From Moringa oleifera (taxonomy: Eukaryota > Streptophyta > Magnoliopsida > Brassicales > Moringaceae): DNA of 64,000 bases. Shown here piece after piece: positions 12,101 to 24,431 of the stretch. The notes under the pieces were generated by a model. It saw only the letters and a program-made list of their open reading frames with translations. It made no database searches and was not told the DNA's origin. Position numbers and translations under genes: made by a program. How positions within the stretch are numbered: position 1 is the first letter of the stretch; every line of letters starts with the position of its first letter. The DNA is taken from positions 1,240,001 through 1,304,000 of the forward strand of contig JAJFZO010000087.1 of NCBI GenBank assembly GCA_021397835.1. Reading direction: 5' to 3'.

Positions 12101-15100
12101 TTTACCCCTGTATCTGGAAAATGAAGTTTTCACTGACAGAATAATATGTTTGCACGTGAAATTTATTCAGGTTTGACAACATTGAGGAACCTTGTAAAAA
12201 GAGGCATTTTCAGATATTTCCTATGGTTGAGCAGTCCAAAAGAATGAAATTCAGTGGCCTTGATGCTCATGTGGTGTGTTTAGATTACCATCTTAAGCAT
12301 TCATTGCTCATTCTTCTCCTTGCTGAAGCTACAATGATTGCCTATCTTGCCTTATTATTATTTCTAGAATGCCAAAGAAACTTGTTTCCAACTATTTGAC
12401 GATTTAAACTTTATATGTAATGTGTTTTGAGCAAGTTGTTCTTTTCTATACTGCCAATCATCTTTTGGTCACTGTATTTTTGCTACTGCAGTGATATGTT
12501 AGATAATCTCAATTTGACCTAGTATCTAGTGACGCTCACAGATCATAATTAAATTCTGCTGTTATTAGCCATACACTTGTTGCTCATTCATACTTTTTAA
12601 ATGGGTCTGCAGATTGAAGGAAAGATTATTGGAGATAACCTCAAACTTTCTGAGGAAGGTAGTTAAACTACTACCATAACTTCTTCATTTCTTTTTATCT
12701 GCAACTATTTTGGCCCCTTGCGTTTAATTGTTTTGTTTTTTCTTCTCAACATGTGGTACGTGTTGCATCATAGAACCTTCACAAAACAACAAAGTGGACA
12801 GTGTTGATACTGCATCGCCAAGGGTGGACCAGGACCCTGTTGACAGGATCAAACATGAGAGAAACCATAAGATAATGCAAAACTTTGCTAAAGCTTTGTG
12901 GAGTGTTTTGAAGCAATATAATGAAAAACTCAAGGTAATAATTTCTCATTGCATAATGTGCTAAGAATGGCCAGGGTCATTGTTACATGAAGTTTAGGAC
13001 AAAGTTATGATCAATGCTCTACTGGCTTTTTACGCAACTTCAACAGTAAATTAATTACTTCAGTGACAAACTCTTGTCATTAGGTTGCAGAAAGTGAAAT
13101 TCAAAGGCTCAAACAAAATCATAACGAGGAGAGAACGAAATTTCTTGAGTTGCAAGAGGAGTTTAACGATTTAAAGTCTCGGTGTAGTTGTTCCAAGCAA
13201 AATGTGGCAGCTGCCACCTTAGCTAAAACAGATAATAGCTCTGAGGCCAGAGAACATTTAGAGGGGCATGTATGTTCTCCTGATGAGGTAATAACTGGCC
13301 TTGCATATTGAAAAGAAGCTTAGTTTGGTTATTAGGTTTCTTCTTGTCGCTTAATACTGGAGAATTTGTGCTCGACAACATTTGAAGTTGCTCTTTAATG
13401 TTCAGACAAGTATAGATCTCCATTCTTCCATTGTTGAGGAATCAGAATGCAGTAGCCCTCGTGGAATATGTGACTCCAGCTCAGTAGAAGATCAAGATGT
13501 ATTTCATCAGGTATTTTTTTACTTTTTCCTTTTGCTTTCATGTGTATATTATAACAATTGTTAGTTATTCTTCTTGTCTCTTGAAAGCAAGCGCATGTAC
13601 CTCCTTCATGGAAAAAAAAAAAAAAACCACTTGCATCATGTACTCATAATACCCATGTAATTATGCTCAAAGGAACAAATACTATCTGAAGCTCTTATTC
13701 AGTATTTAGCCAAATAGAGATGTTTACTCCTCCAACCAGAAATCCTCTGAAATATGACTCTCAAAAGATCTGACTCGCCTCTGAAACAGCATAAAGGTCA
13801 ATCTTCTGAGGTGTATACGTCCCAAATTTTTTACGTTTGCCTCAAATGATAATCTTACCCCTGGTATTTTAGAGTTCAAATTTCCATCTGAAGGATTTAT
13901 CATGAGTTGCTAGGTCTATTCCACTGTCTTGCTTTCTCAAATGTATTATGTTCATCTGAGACAAAGACTTAATAAATTTGAAGTGGCAGGTATAGGAAAA
14001 AATGTTTTGTTTATGACAAGCTGCACACTTTCTAATGTTGACTGTTAGATCTTAAAATCTCAAGTACAGACGGCATCGAGATCTTTTACCATATTTGTCA
14101 CCTGAGCCCATAAAACATTTGTTCTAATTGTTTGGCAAGGTAAAAGCTGTGGAACCTTCTTCAGAGTTGGGGTTATTCTCTGCTGATAATTATCGAGAAC
14201 CCAAGGCCACTGTGAGCAGAGTTGCACCTGATTTACAGCTTCCTGAATCTGTGGTGAGCTCTACTCAGTCATGTCCCGCGGTTGGTGATGACAACTGTGC
14301 ATCAGGGGAGTTGGCTCAACAGCCCAGTGAGAAGGATGAGGTTAAATTCTCATCAAAGTTTATTATTTCCATTGATAATGATGCATATTAAAGTCGGATT
14401 CCATGTTTCAGCTGCATCCTTCAGATGAGCTACATTTGGTTTCTATATATTCTTTCTATGCAACTCTGAATATTTTTTTGGAGCCATATAACTGAATAAA
14501 CTATGGCTTTCAGGAATGCAGTTCATGCATATAAAGCAAATAGTTAATGCATAAATGATCGGCTATCTCATCTATACGTGTTCATAATGCTTATGGCTTC
14601 ATGAAAGTCAACCTGTTATATGGAGTGACATAAATTATATTTGTAAAATAGTGAAATGTGAAAGATGATTTATTTAGATTATAAGCAGATGGCTTAGGTA
14701 GTTATGTATGAAAACAGCTATTGAATATGGCAAGACAAGTTACATTTTACTTAACATTTAGGTTCTCCAGTGATATAAATTTCTGTTACTTGGGGGAAGG
14801 GGTTTCTAATTTATCTTTTTGTTTTTTGTTAGCTTAGAGACTTGGACAGTTGAACTAGCATTCACTCCTTGATACCAAGTACGGACTCATCTTAGGGCAA
14901 GCTAATGATTCTTATTTTGTTCTTTAGTTTCTTTTTTTTTTTTTTCATATTTTCCATACTTGTTATTTGGGTGACTAACAACCCTAATTAGTTTGGGATT
15001 AATGCTAAGTTGAATTCATCTTTAATTAGAGTTATTAGGTTGTAACTACGTCCTTTATACCTTATTTATGAATCATTTGACTAGATGTTAGGTATGGGTG

Positions 15101-15926
15101 CAATAATCTCAACTGGCCTAGCTATGTGTACTGAATTCTAAATTCAATTACGAACAGTCTGATAGAGATATCAATTGTTTGAAGATTTTTAAATTTCATT
15201 TTCTTTCCAGGGTACAGTGAATCTGCGGCTGTCAGATAAGAAAGTTGCATTTACTCAGGTGTGTAATGCTGATGTGCTTGATAATCAACCAAAAGTAGAT
15301 ACCTCCCAAAAACCATCACATACGGAGAAACCAAAAAGGTGAACTAGGCCTCAACTACATCTCCTTCCAGTCATTTGCCTTCCGTCCTATGCATTTAGAT
15401 TTGTTTTCATCCCTGAAGTCTTATTTTTTATGTTGTTATAACCAGGAGACTGTTACCTGCTTCATCAATATTAGTGAGGGATGTTAGTACTTTAGACATT
15501 GAGGATGAGAGTGGGAAACAAAAGGTAAGTAAATGTTGTTTCTATCTCTTCCATTCTGCTACTGATGTGTATATGTGGCCTATTCAGAAAAATGATATGA
15601 ATCAATCATCGAAAAGCATAAGTCTCACTAACCGAGTTAATAAAATCATTTTAAGTTGGACGTGGAAACAGGCAGAACTAGTATGTCTGAAGTAGTGAAG
15701 TGGCAAAATTAGCTAAATCTGGACATTATTCTATACTATTATTAAAGACGCTCATTTACCTGAATTGGACACTTAGATGACAAATAATTTCAATATATAA
15801 TTTGATTCTCTTTAATCACTTGTGCAGGGGAATAGAGTTGTTAAGAAAGTGGTGGCAGAAGGAAGACAAAGAACTCAGGGGAGTGTCTCTCTCCTGCATT
15901 TGCTTAAGAGCAATCTCCACCTCTAG
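9127..15926 (+). CDS. KIN6: Kinesin-6 family motor protein (KIN-6)
   Basis: Microtubule motor of the plant kinesin-6 group, related to animal MKLP/KIF20 motors of late mitosis; its plant role is little known. Eighteen exons join in frame to 815 residues: 9127-9633, 9731-9927, 10135-10258, 10382-10476, 10621-10756, 11320-11385, 11570-11632, 11836-11886, 12002-12084, 12171-12273, 12613-12658, 12774-12934, 13084-13287, 13406-13510, 14140-14340, 15211-15338, 15446-15524, 15828-15926. All junctions are GT-AG. The motor spans about 57-445: NVYLRIRPL near the start, P-loop GPTGSGKT at 196-203, switch I NANSQSSRSQ at 302-311, switch II DLAGAER at 340-346. A Lys-rich insert near residues 110-130 looks like a nuclear signal. 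Exon 13 is heptad-like (QRLKQNHNEE), suggesting a short coiled coil, and the tail is basic. Odd points are Gln in place of His in SSRSH and DLAGA in place of DLAGS. Individual small exons are the least certain part. Confidence 0.88.
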
Positions 15927-18900
15927 TATCAAATTTAGGGCCTCTTTCTTCTGCAACTACGCCATTTTGACTTTGAGCTCTATGACCTATGATAGCACAC
16001 TCTCTGATAAGAGTTACAATAGTGTTACTTGTCACACAGTCGGATAGTCATACTCAGGCTAGCACTTTCACCTCAGCCACAATAGTTATATGTATGGTTT
16101 TGAAATGTGAATACTTGTATATTATTTTCAGCTACACTACACAACTACTGCATCCTTTGTTCACCGGACACGCCCTGAGTTTGGGTTTTTTTTTTTTAAT
16201 CTGAGATACATTGATTTTTTAATAAATATATGTTAAAAGAATGAATTTTTATATATTTCTTAATTAAATTTTATTTTTAATTTTTAATTAATTTAAATTT
16301 TATCAAAAATTTTAAAATTTTGAAATATTAACTTAAAATTTTATGTGAACATAAATAAATAATCAATTTATTAGTATAAAAAATTTAATTTTTTAAAATA
16401 AATTATTTAAATATAAAATTTATTTGAGTTACTTTTAAAGTATTTTAATAATAAAAATAATTTCAATTTTTTGAAGTATATTTAAATTAAATTAAAATTT
16501 TAAGTTAATATTTAAACAAAATTAAAAGTAAATATTATTTTAAATTTTACGTTTTTTAAATCGAATTTTTTACTTTCAAAATATAGTCAAATAAATTTTA
16601 ATATTTTAATTTTGTTCAAATTCAATTTTATTAAAATTAAATATTAAAAATATTTAAATTATAGATATTTTACAATAAATTTTAATTTATAATTTTTATA
16701 CATATAAATAAATATTTAAATTATCATTGTAAAAAATTTAAATTTTTTTAAGTATTGAAAATATTTTTAAAAAAATTAATACTCTTTAAAACAGTAAAAA
16801 TAGTTCTGTAATTTCAGTGAACCAGTCATAAGTGAGATTCTTATAGTTTGGGGCTGGTTGTAGTGGGCGCGCCTAGTCTGACCCAAAAGGAGGTCACTTA
16901 AAAATAGGTCGACAATTCAGTGAGGTTCACATTCGTGAAAAACGTGGGTGGCGTGGTGGTTTGGGTATTGGGCCAGGGTGGGTGGTTCATGGGGCTGTTG
17001 ATTTCTGTGCTGGGTGAAGTTGCCATCATATTCCTTTACTTTCCAGTGCTTATTGATAAAAAACACTAAATTATGGATTCTAAAGGAATCCAAATCTAAA
17101 TCCAATCCAATCCATAATCCTCCACCCTTACCCATAGATGAATTGGATACTAACGTCTCAATCTCCTCTGATTAGCACTAGCTTTTAGCCCTTAGCTTTT
17201 AGCATTTTGTCACCGACTTTAAGCAGTCTTGTCAACCAACATAAATCATTATTTATTAAAAAAAGTGTAGTTAATTAAATAATTTCTCTCTCTTTACCCA
17301 TTCTAATTAATCATTTTTATATTTTTTTATTAAATAATTTTAAATAAATATCACATAAAATTTTAAAATTTACTTCCATTCTTTAAATAAATTCAAATTT
17401 TAAAAGGTTTTTTCAGATAAATTTAGGTTTATTGAATATATTAAAATTAAATTTTGATTTAAACTAATAATAAAAATATTTCATTATTAAAATATTTAAG
17501 ACATGATTCGTATAAGATATATCTCAATTTTGAGTTTACTTTTTAAATTTAAATTATTTTTAACTCTTAATTTTATTTTTTATAATATAAAATTTTAAAA
17601 GATATTTTTAATATTTAATTTTTATGATAAATGTAATATTTATTTATATTAGTAAAAATTTTAAATTAAAATTTATCATAAAATATCTTTACTTTAAATA
17701 TTTTTATTTTAAAAAATTTTGATATAATTTAATTTGATTCCAATTGATAGAAAAACATTAATTTTAAAAACTTTTAAAAGTTAAAAATTATTTTAAAATT
17801 AAAAAAATCTCAAAAGTTTATTTTTTATTTTTAATTGTATTTAAAATATATTTGCAATAAAATTACGTTTGGAATAATTTGAGATAGTTATGGGAGATTC
17901 TAATTAAGTGAAGATTTACTGCAAGCATGAATGCGTAGAATTATTAGTGTTTCAAGCCATGATAGTTTCATGAAGAGTTAGAAAACAAAGTCATTGAAAG
18001 CAATCTTTCATGTAATTTCATGCATCCCACACAATCATTATGATGTGCTGCACCACATCCATTACTGTTGACAACGACTTGATTTTTCTTAAAGTAATAA
18101 TTTTATTATTTTTTAAATTTAAAATTTAAAATTTTTGTATCATATTGTTATTATTAAAATATATATATTTAATATTTTATTTATTGATATTTTTTAAAAT
18201 AAAAGCAATATTTTATTATTTATTATTGTAAAATTTATATTCTATCTTCAACCCATCTGACCTTTTGCAGCTTTCAAGTAATTTTAATATTGCAAACAAT
18301 TCCTTCACATTTTATAATTATTTTAAAATTCAAATTATATCAGTCTTATTATTCCTATTACTTATATCATATTTATAGCAACAATATACATAAAGATTGT
18401 CATTAATAGGAACCCAAAATTTACCAATTTTGGTATATGTATAGTGTTAATATATACAAATTTCGTAATTAATTCATTCGCAAATTTTGCATTTTTATTA
18501 ATCCCAACATATTTATAATACCAATAAATATAGACTTTATAATTACTTCCAACTCAAATCATATTCAATCTCATCATTCTTCTAATTTTTTTAAAAAATA
18601 ACTAAATTAAGTTGTTTATATGTACAATAAAATTTAAAATTTATATTAATTTTAAAAATTTCAAGATGAAAATTAAAAATTAAAAATTTGTTTTAGAAAT
18701 ATTATCATTAATTTAAAATCAAGTAGTTTGTATATATAATATAACTTAATACCATGTCATAGACGCGAATGTTGACATAAATATTTTAAAAATTTCTAAA
18801 TATTTCTGATTATTTATAATATTAAATTTTTTTATAAAATAATACAATGATTATAATTTTTTCTAATTAAATTATCATATCATCACATTATTATAGCAAC

Positions 18901-19080
18901 TATTGTAAGTTTTTGTTCATGTGAAGCTTGGACTATGGTAGCTAATTAAAAGGCTTTTCTGGGCCCTCACTAGATGGGCTTAACTATCCAGTGGGCCTGA
19001 CCCCACAAAGGCCTCAGGTGCACCAATTACAATCATCAACTCGACCACAGGGGATTTGATTACAAGTGACAAACCGCAAC
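15927..19080. other. KIN-6 3' flank and AT-rich intergenic spacer
   Basis: From 15927 to about 16200 is probable 3' UTR. From 16205 to 16800 and 17230 to 18900 the sequence is extremely AT-rich and includes stretches (16210-16780, 17400-17760) with the ordered motifs of the dispersed element. An island at 16800-17200 has higher GC but no convincing coding frame. Confidence 0.5.
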
Positions 19081-19440
19081 CCTTTCCATAAAGGCAATCA
19101 CACGTGCGCACAACACGTGACTCAAAAAACAGTGGACCCCACATGACAGCGACAACGATGAGCTGCTCTCCTTTTCAGCTGAGTCCTTGTCCATCTCATC
19201 TTCCAATTGACAGGTTTTCGTGCAAACTGCAAACTCCCGTCTTTTCTATAACATTTTACTATTTTTTAATATTATATTCTTTGACCGGACAACCCGGTCT
19301 CACCCGGGTCCCGAACTAACCCGGGTCGAGCCCACTGGCTCCAGCATGCGTGGCACCTGCAAACCGACCAGTGTATTGATATATTTTCGAAATTAAAATA
19401 TATTGAAAAGGAGAAAAAAAAAAAAAAAAAGCCAAGCAGA
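19081..19440 (+). promoter_or_regulatory. Probable promoter of the TFIIS-N gene
   Basis: GC-richer sequence just upstream of the CT-rich leader. Two CACGTG G-boxes lie at 19101-19106 and 19114-19119, 13 bp apart. Two ACCCGGGT palindromes lie near 19301-19327. G-boxes bind bZIP/bHLH factors; their use here is inferred. Confidence 0.4.
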
Positions 19441-19445
19441 AACGT

Positions 19446-19480
<35 letters not shown>

Positions 19481-19705
19481 CCTCTCCCTTCCTGGTTCGA
19501 AAAAGGCCTCGCGGAAGACAAAGTGAGGGTTTTGTGAAGAGACAGAAATATACACTGTTCTTGTAGAGATATATACAAAACGGAGAAACACAAACAGTGA
19601 GAGAATTTCTCGAGGAAAGATAAGTTTAAGAGGCAGAGTGGTGTATTCTCTCTTTCGGATGGAGTCACAGCTAGGGTTTCGTTCCGTTGAGAGCTATCGA
19701 TAAAG
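19440..19705 (+). other. Probable non-coding first exon of the TFIIS-N gene
   Basis: CT-rich leader sequence with a strong donor (AAAG, then GTGAGC) at 19705/19706. The next clear acceptor before the coding exon is ATGCAG ending at 24296. The transcription start is not determined. Confidence 0.5.
19446..19478 (+). repeat. (TC)n microsatellite in the 5' leader
   Basis: Uninterrupted TC dinucleotides of about 32 bp, followed by CT-rich sequence. CT tracts of this kind are common in plant 5' UTRs close to the start site, so they help place the first exon. Confidence 0.8.
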
Positions 19706-22700
19706 GTGAGCTACATATCACGGTTTTTGATTCTTGTTTTGTTTTGCATTTTAGGTTTTTGGTATCAATTGTTTCCCTGGTAGAATTAGCGGTGGTTAAT
19801 CACCTAGCAAGAGCATTAATTACAATAATCCTAATGTATATCCTATGTTTCTTTAAATTGACACCACACCTCATGGTATAGGGCCAAAAAGGAAGGGTTT
19901 TTTTCTCTGCTTCTCTTCTTGTGTCTTGAAATCTAGGGTTCCATCTTCTCCGCATTTGGTAAATCGCTCTTTCTCTTCTTCGTTTGGCTTTGTTTGCTAA
20001 TATAAAGAAATTTAAAGGAACTAAGAATCGTTCTTTAAATGGTTTTAAAATCGATTAGTTTAGAACTTATTGTGAATTTAGTGGATTTCCAGTCTATTAC
20101 AGTGTTATTCAATTAAGTTTCTGTGTGGAGTTCGATTTTACTGCAACTGTTCTAAATCTGATTCTGTGGCTCTTGGATTGTTACAGGATAAAATTCTTTT
20201 CTTGGGGTGACCGATTTGGGAGTTTCAATGTTATGATAGTTACAGTTTTACCAAATCTGGCATTGAAGTATCTGGTAATTATTCTACTGATAAGCTTCTC
20301 AGTTTTACTATTATCTTTATTTGTGTACTTTGTGTCTTTCCTGAATTTTGGTATTCGGCTTTCTCTGGATTCAGAGGGACAATAGTTTTCAGGACAATCA
20401 CGTTTGGCAATATGGTTATGATTCTATCGACTTCTTTGATTTCCACTTGAACGATTGGTTATTTTTGTCTTTAAATGAATCAAAATTTAAAATTTCCAAG
20501 ATGATCTTCTGTGAATTATCTTTTTTGAATATATTTAGGATACTTACTTTGAGTTTATATATAGTTTCTTTTACTTTCCTGCCTCTGTATCAATATCAAC
20601 CTAATCATGGCTTTTGTTTTTTTAGCAGTTTCAATAAAGAAATGAATGTCTGATGTAACACTTACACTGTTATATAATGAATAGAGTGATCCATGGGGCT
20701 CTTCTTACATTACAATTTGATCTATATTTGATTTTGGCTTTTCTTTTATTTATGTCAACATATGTAGTCCATTGTAATATTCATGTCACCACAAGAAAAT
20801 AGAAATGCTAGCTCTTCAAACTCTTCAAAGCTATTGAACTGTAAATTGACCTAAATAGTTGGTAGATTTCTTTTTTTTTTTTTTTCCCTGTCAGATATAA
20901 ATGGTATGTTGCACCAAGTTGGTGTCTCCCATGTACGTGTATGATTAGTTATCTAGAAGTTAGGATATCTATAAACTCTACACCGTCCATCTCGATTGTA
21001 AAATAATTTTCCATCACCCATAGCTTCGAAACCTTAACCCATCTATTCCCAAATACCAGTGAGGGGATTGGCAACCCTGCAGAAGGCCTCCTATATCTCT
21101 GTCCCCACAGCATCCCGAAGATAAGCAAAAGAATCTTTCCAGTAATCTTTCTCTTGTGTTTTGGGATGTGAAGACTTGCCCTGTTAACAACTTAGTCGCC
21201 ACTTACCCAAATTCACTCATTTAACACAGAAACAACAAGATATTTTCCCAAACTTTTTGGGTCCATTTGCACCAAACAATGATGTGGTTGACCGACTCCT
21301 TTTTCTCTTTGCATAAAAGCACTTGTTAATCATAACCTCACTCCTTTTCTTTAGGTTATTAACAGTAACTTACCTGTTCCCTAAACTCCACCCACCTTTT
21401 CTTAATGGCATTCCAAACACGCGTTCCATTTGGTCCTCTTCCTAACATCGTGACCCATTTGCCCTCCTCTGCCCCATGTCTAGCCTATGTCACTCTCCTC
21501 CAAAGGCTATCCTCCTCCATCATAAATCTTTATAACCATTTCTCCAAGTAAGCCCTAGAATCGTTGTTGGAATTGCTCTAATCTATTAGCCACCTTCCTC
21601 GTGATTGAGAACAAATACATGAAATAAATTGGTATGCTGGAAAGAGTGCTTTTATTAAAGCCAACTTCCAACTTGTGAGTTGCTTTTCAAAGTTGAAAGA
21701 GTTTGAGGACTGATAATTTTGAATGTATATTTCCACAGTAAGCCTATAGCATTAAAGTTGAACTATATATTACCATCAGAGGTTGCATTCTTTTGTAAGC
21801 TTTAAGAGTTCCAAGTTTGAAGGGCATTTCTTTAAAATGAAACAAAGAGGTTGTCAATCTGGTTAATAAAAGTATGCGGTTTCATAGAGCTAGTAAAGAA
21901 ATATAAGGTAGTTGGTTAGCAAGCACAAGAGTGGGAGAAAAAGAAGATAAAAGACCGCATGTGTGTATCCTTATGAAAGCTTCGATATAATAGAGATGTG
22001 TGATTGGTGGAAAAATGGTGAGAGAATGTTGAGCTCTTGAGTTTTGAATATGACTCAGGATTGTATTGCTGAAAGCCAGAATCTCTTGTTTAGTTGTACT
22101 CCTGCTTCATCATAAAAGCAAAATACCTGAATATACGTATCTACGTACTTCATTTAATGCAAACCCTGTTCCCAGGACTTGCATATTTCATGAAGCCTAG
22201 ACAATCATAGTGTATCCTTCATAGCATTAGGGGGTTATTTTTATTTTTTTTGGCTTCTCTCTCCATGAGACCCGATCTTTTTCTTTCTTTCTTTTTAATT
22301 TATTGATCAAAAACCATGGAATGTTCACATTTTTTATACTGTCATAACTAAAAAGCTACATTTCATTATTGTCATCAACAAACCATTTCCGCTTTTGCGT
22401 GCTCGCTCTTCTGTTCTTTCACTCTTCTTTCTATCCTCCCTCTTATCCCCTCTCTGTATGTGTTTGCAATATGTGTTTTCCCCTCCCAGCCACACCCCTT
22501 TCTTTTGGGAGAGGATGTCAGCCATATTTGTGATTTTATCTTTTTCTGGTTACTTTGTGCATCCTTACTTTTTGGGTACTGATCATTGGTATGTAATTGT
22601 TACATCAATGCTTCTGGATGTGAAACTGAATTTTTTGGATCTGTATTGCGGTTATTTGACCTTTGGCAGACTATTTAGCCTGTTTTCCCATATGTGTTTT

Positions 22701-24296
22701 ATATTTTGTGCTGTTGTTATTATACCTGTTATTTTGCTTGCTCAGATGGTTTGTGCCACATAGTTGTCTTTTTCAAGTTCAGAAGCAAGCATTAAAACAT
22801 AATTACACGACATAACATGTGCCCTTGTTCATTAATTTTTCAACAGGCACCTAATTAAGAAAGTTTCAGTTATAAATTACATTATGGATCTTAGAACATA
22901 CGTGTCTTGTTGCTTGTCAATTATTCATTGATTTGCTAACTATTAACTCATCGATAGTTTTGTACTTTTGTAGTTTGTGTATCTTCATAAAGTACATTAA
23001 AATATAGAAAAAATTGATGATATTTTCAATGAAGATATCCATTTTCATCATGCATGAAGCATTCAGCTCTGATATCCATTTCCATATGATTCTGTTGCTT
23101 CTGATGCTTTAGAGAAAAGGTTGTCTATTCATAAGGTTGCTTGTTGCTTTCAAGATCAGTGCCTGTTACCTTGTAGGTTAGTTTTAGCACTAATAGTTTG
23201 CAGCCAGTAAGAAGAAATCTTCATGTTTGATGATACTAAGTTTTTGATTGACTGTCTTACATATGGTTTGGACTATTAACTCAGCTACATCTATAAAAGA
23301 TAGAGATTGTAAATTTAATGTAGGAACCAAATGACCCCAAGGAGATATTTATTGGCCTCTCTCCATAAATGTCTACCTCATGATTCTTGAGTTCACTACG
23401 ATCAAGAGAAAGACTTAGCTGATCCAGGAAGGATGGCAAACCTGACCTAGAAGGGGTAGCAAACAAATATCAGAACTTGTGGTGAAAGGAATAAACAATT
23501 TATTTGGATTTCAGAATCCGCATGAATATTGAACCTGATGCATGAGGTAACTATTGAAATTTGATCCCACACTTAGTGCAGCTTGCTGGTCATTGCGTGC
23601 TAACTTGGCTTACTGACAGTCTCTGTTTAACTGGCAAGTATGATCCAGAAGGCCAACAAGAATGATTCATCTTGACTTGGTTATTAAAGATTTTACGAGA
23701 TGTTAATACTTGCAATTGACTTTATTACTTTTGGAGATTATTGTACATATTTACTGATTATTTTGATTTGTTATTTGCATACATCAGTTTTCTCACCCTA
23801 AAATTAAGTGTTGAACCTGCAAGTGTATTGTAATTCAGTATTGAATCCCTTCTCTTGGTGCATTGATCTGTTTATTTTCAAAAATGTATGATAATGACTT
23901 GCAGGAACGTGCTTAAGCTGTAAATAATCTGCGCTACAGTCTGAGATGTATTCCGTACTTGCTAAATGCAGTACTGTCAGGGGATGCACAGGACTTGTGA
24001 ACTTGCATTACTATCTCTTCAAATTCTATATGTACTTTGTCTTGTGCATAACCATGGATTTCCGCATATGATGAGTGAAGTCTGGGGATCAGTTTAGCTG
24101 GCAATGTGCTACTTGCAGGAAATGTGACAATGGATTATTACTTTGTCAAACTTCTGTGATTTTCGAAGTTCTGGGTTCATGTTCTCTTTTGAGTTCTCGA
24201 TTATTTATTACAGCATTTAGAAACAATAAAATAATTGGTCCCTAACTGTGTAGTCTAGATCCACGTGCTTACCTCTGTATGTGTCATCGTATGCAG
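19706..24296 (+). other. Long 5'-leader intron of the TFIIS-N gene
   Basis: About 4.6 kb without a supported coding frame, bounded by GTGAGC at 19706 and an AG acceptor at 24295-24296. T-rich stretches are typical of plant introns. It contains a decayed LINE fragment (about 20925-21690) and a pyrimidine-rich patch at 22390-22500 that resembles a second leader. Extra non-coding exons inside cannot be excluded: good AG acceptors also occur near 23904 and 24118. Confidence 0.5.
20925..21690 (-). mobile_element. Decayed LINE fragment (reverse transcriptase C-terminus and zf-RVT)
   Basis: Read on the minus strand, the right part gives VGFNKSTLSSIPIYFMYLFS, then TRKVANRLEQ, the C-terminal reverse-transcriptase wording of plant L1-type LINEs. 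Further on it gives SVNHIIVWCKWTQKVWENIL, as in the zf-RVT domain that follows. Stops and frameshifts interrupt it, and the N-terminal reverse transcriptase and endonuclease are absent. It lies antisense to the host intron. Confidence 0.7.
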
Positions 24297-24330
24297 GGTG
24301 CCTAACCTACTTTCTCCTGAAAGTTCATTG

Positions 24331-24393
24331 ATGGGAGAGAAACTATCAGCATACTACAAAGACTCTTTTAATGGTTTGATGTGTTGCATATGA
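24331..24393 (+). other. Upstream ORF 1 of the TFIIS-N gene
   Basis: ATG at 24331 opens a 20-codon frame (MGEKLSAYYK, ending MCCI) that stops at TGA 24391-24393, seven bases before the main ATG. It lies in the last leader exon as inferred here. Confidence 0.4.
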
Positions 24394-24431
24394 AGCACTA
24401 TGACTCTCGAGGATTTCTTTACCCTGACTGA
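24390..24431 (+). other. Upstream ORF 2 overlapping the TFIIS-N start
   Basis: ATG at 24390 opens a 13-codon frame (MKHYDSRGFLYPD) that overlaps uORF 1 by four bases and the main start by 32 bases. Together the two uORFs leave little room for reaching the main ATG except by leaky scanning. Confidence 0.4.

Noticed and set aside
22395..22763. 122-codon ORF in the TFIIS-N leader intron
   Set aside because: It is rich in Phe, Leu and Ser, as expected from T-rich intron sequence, and has no domain I recognise.
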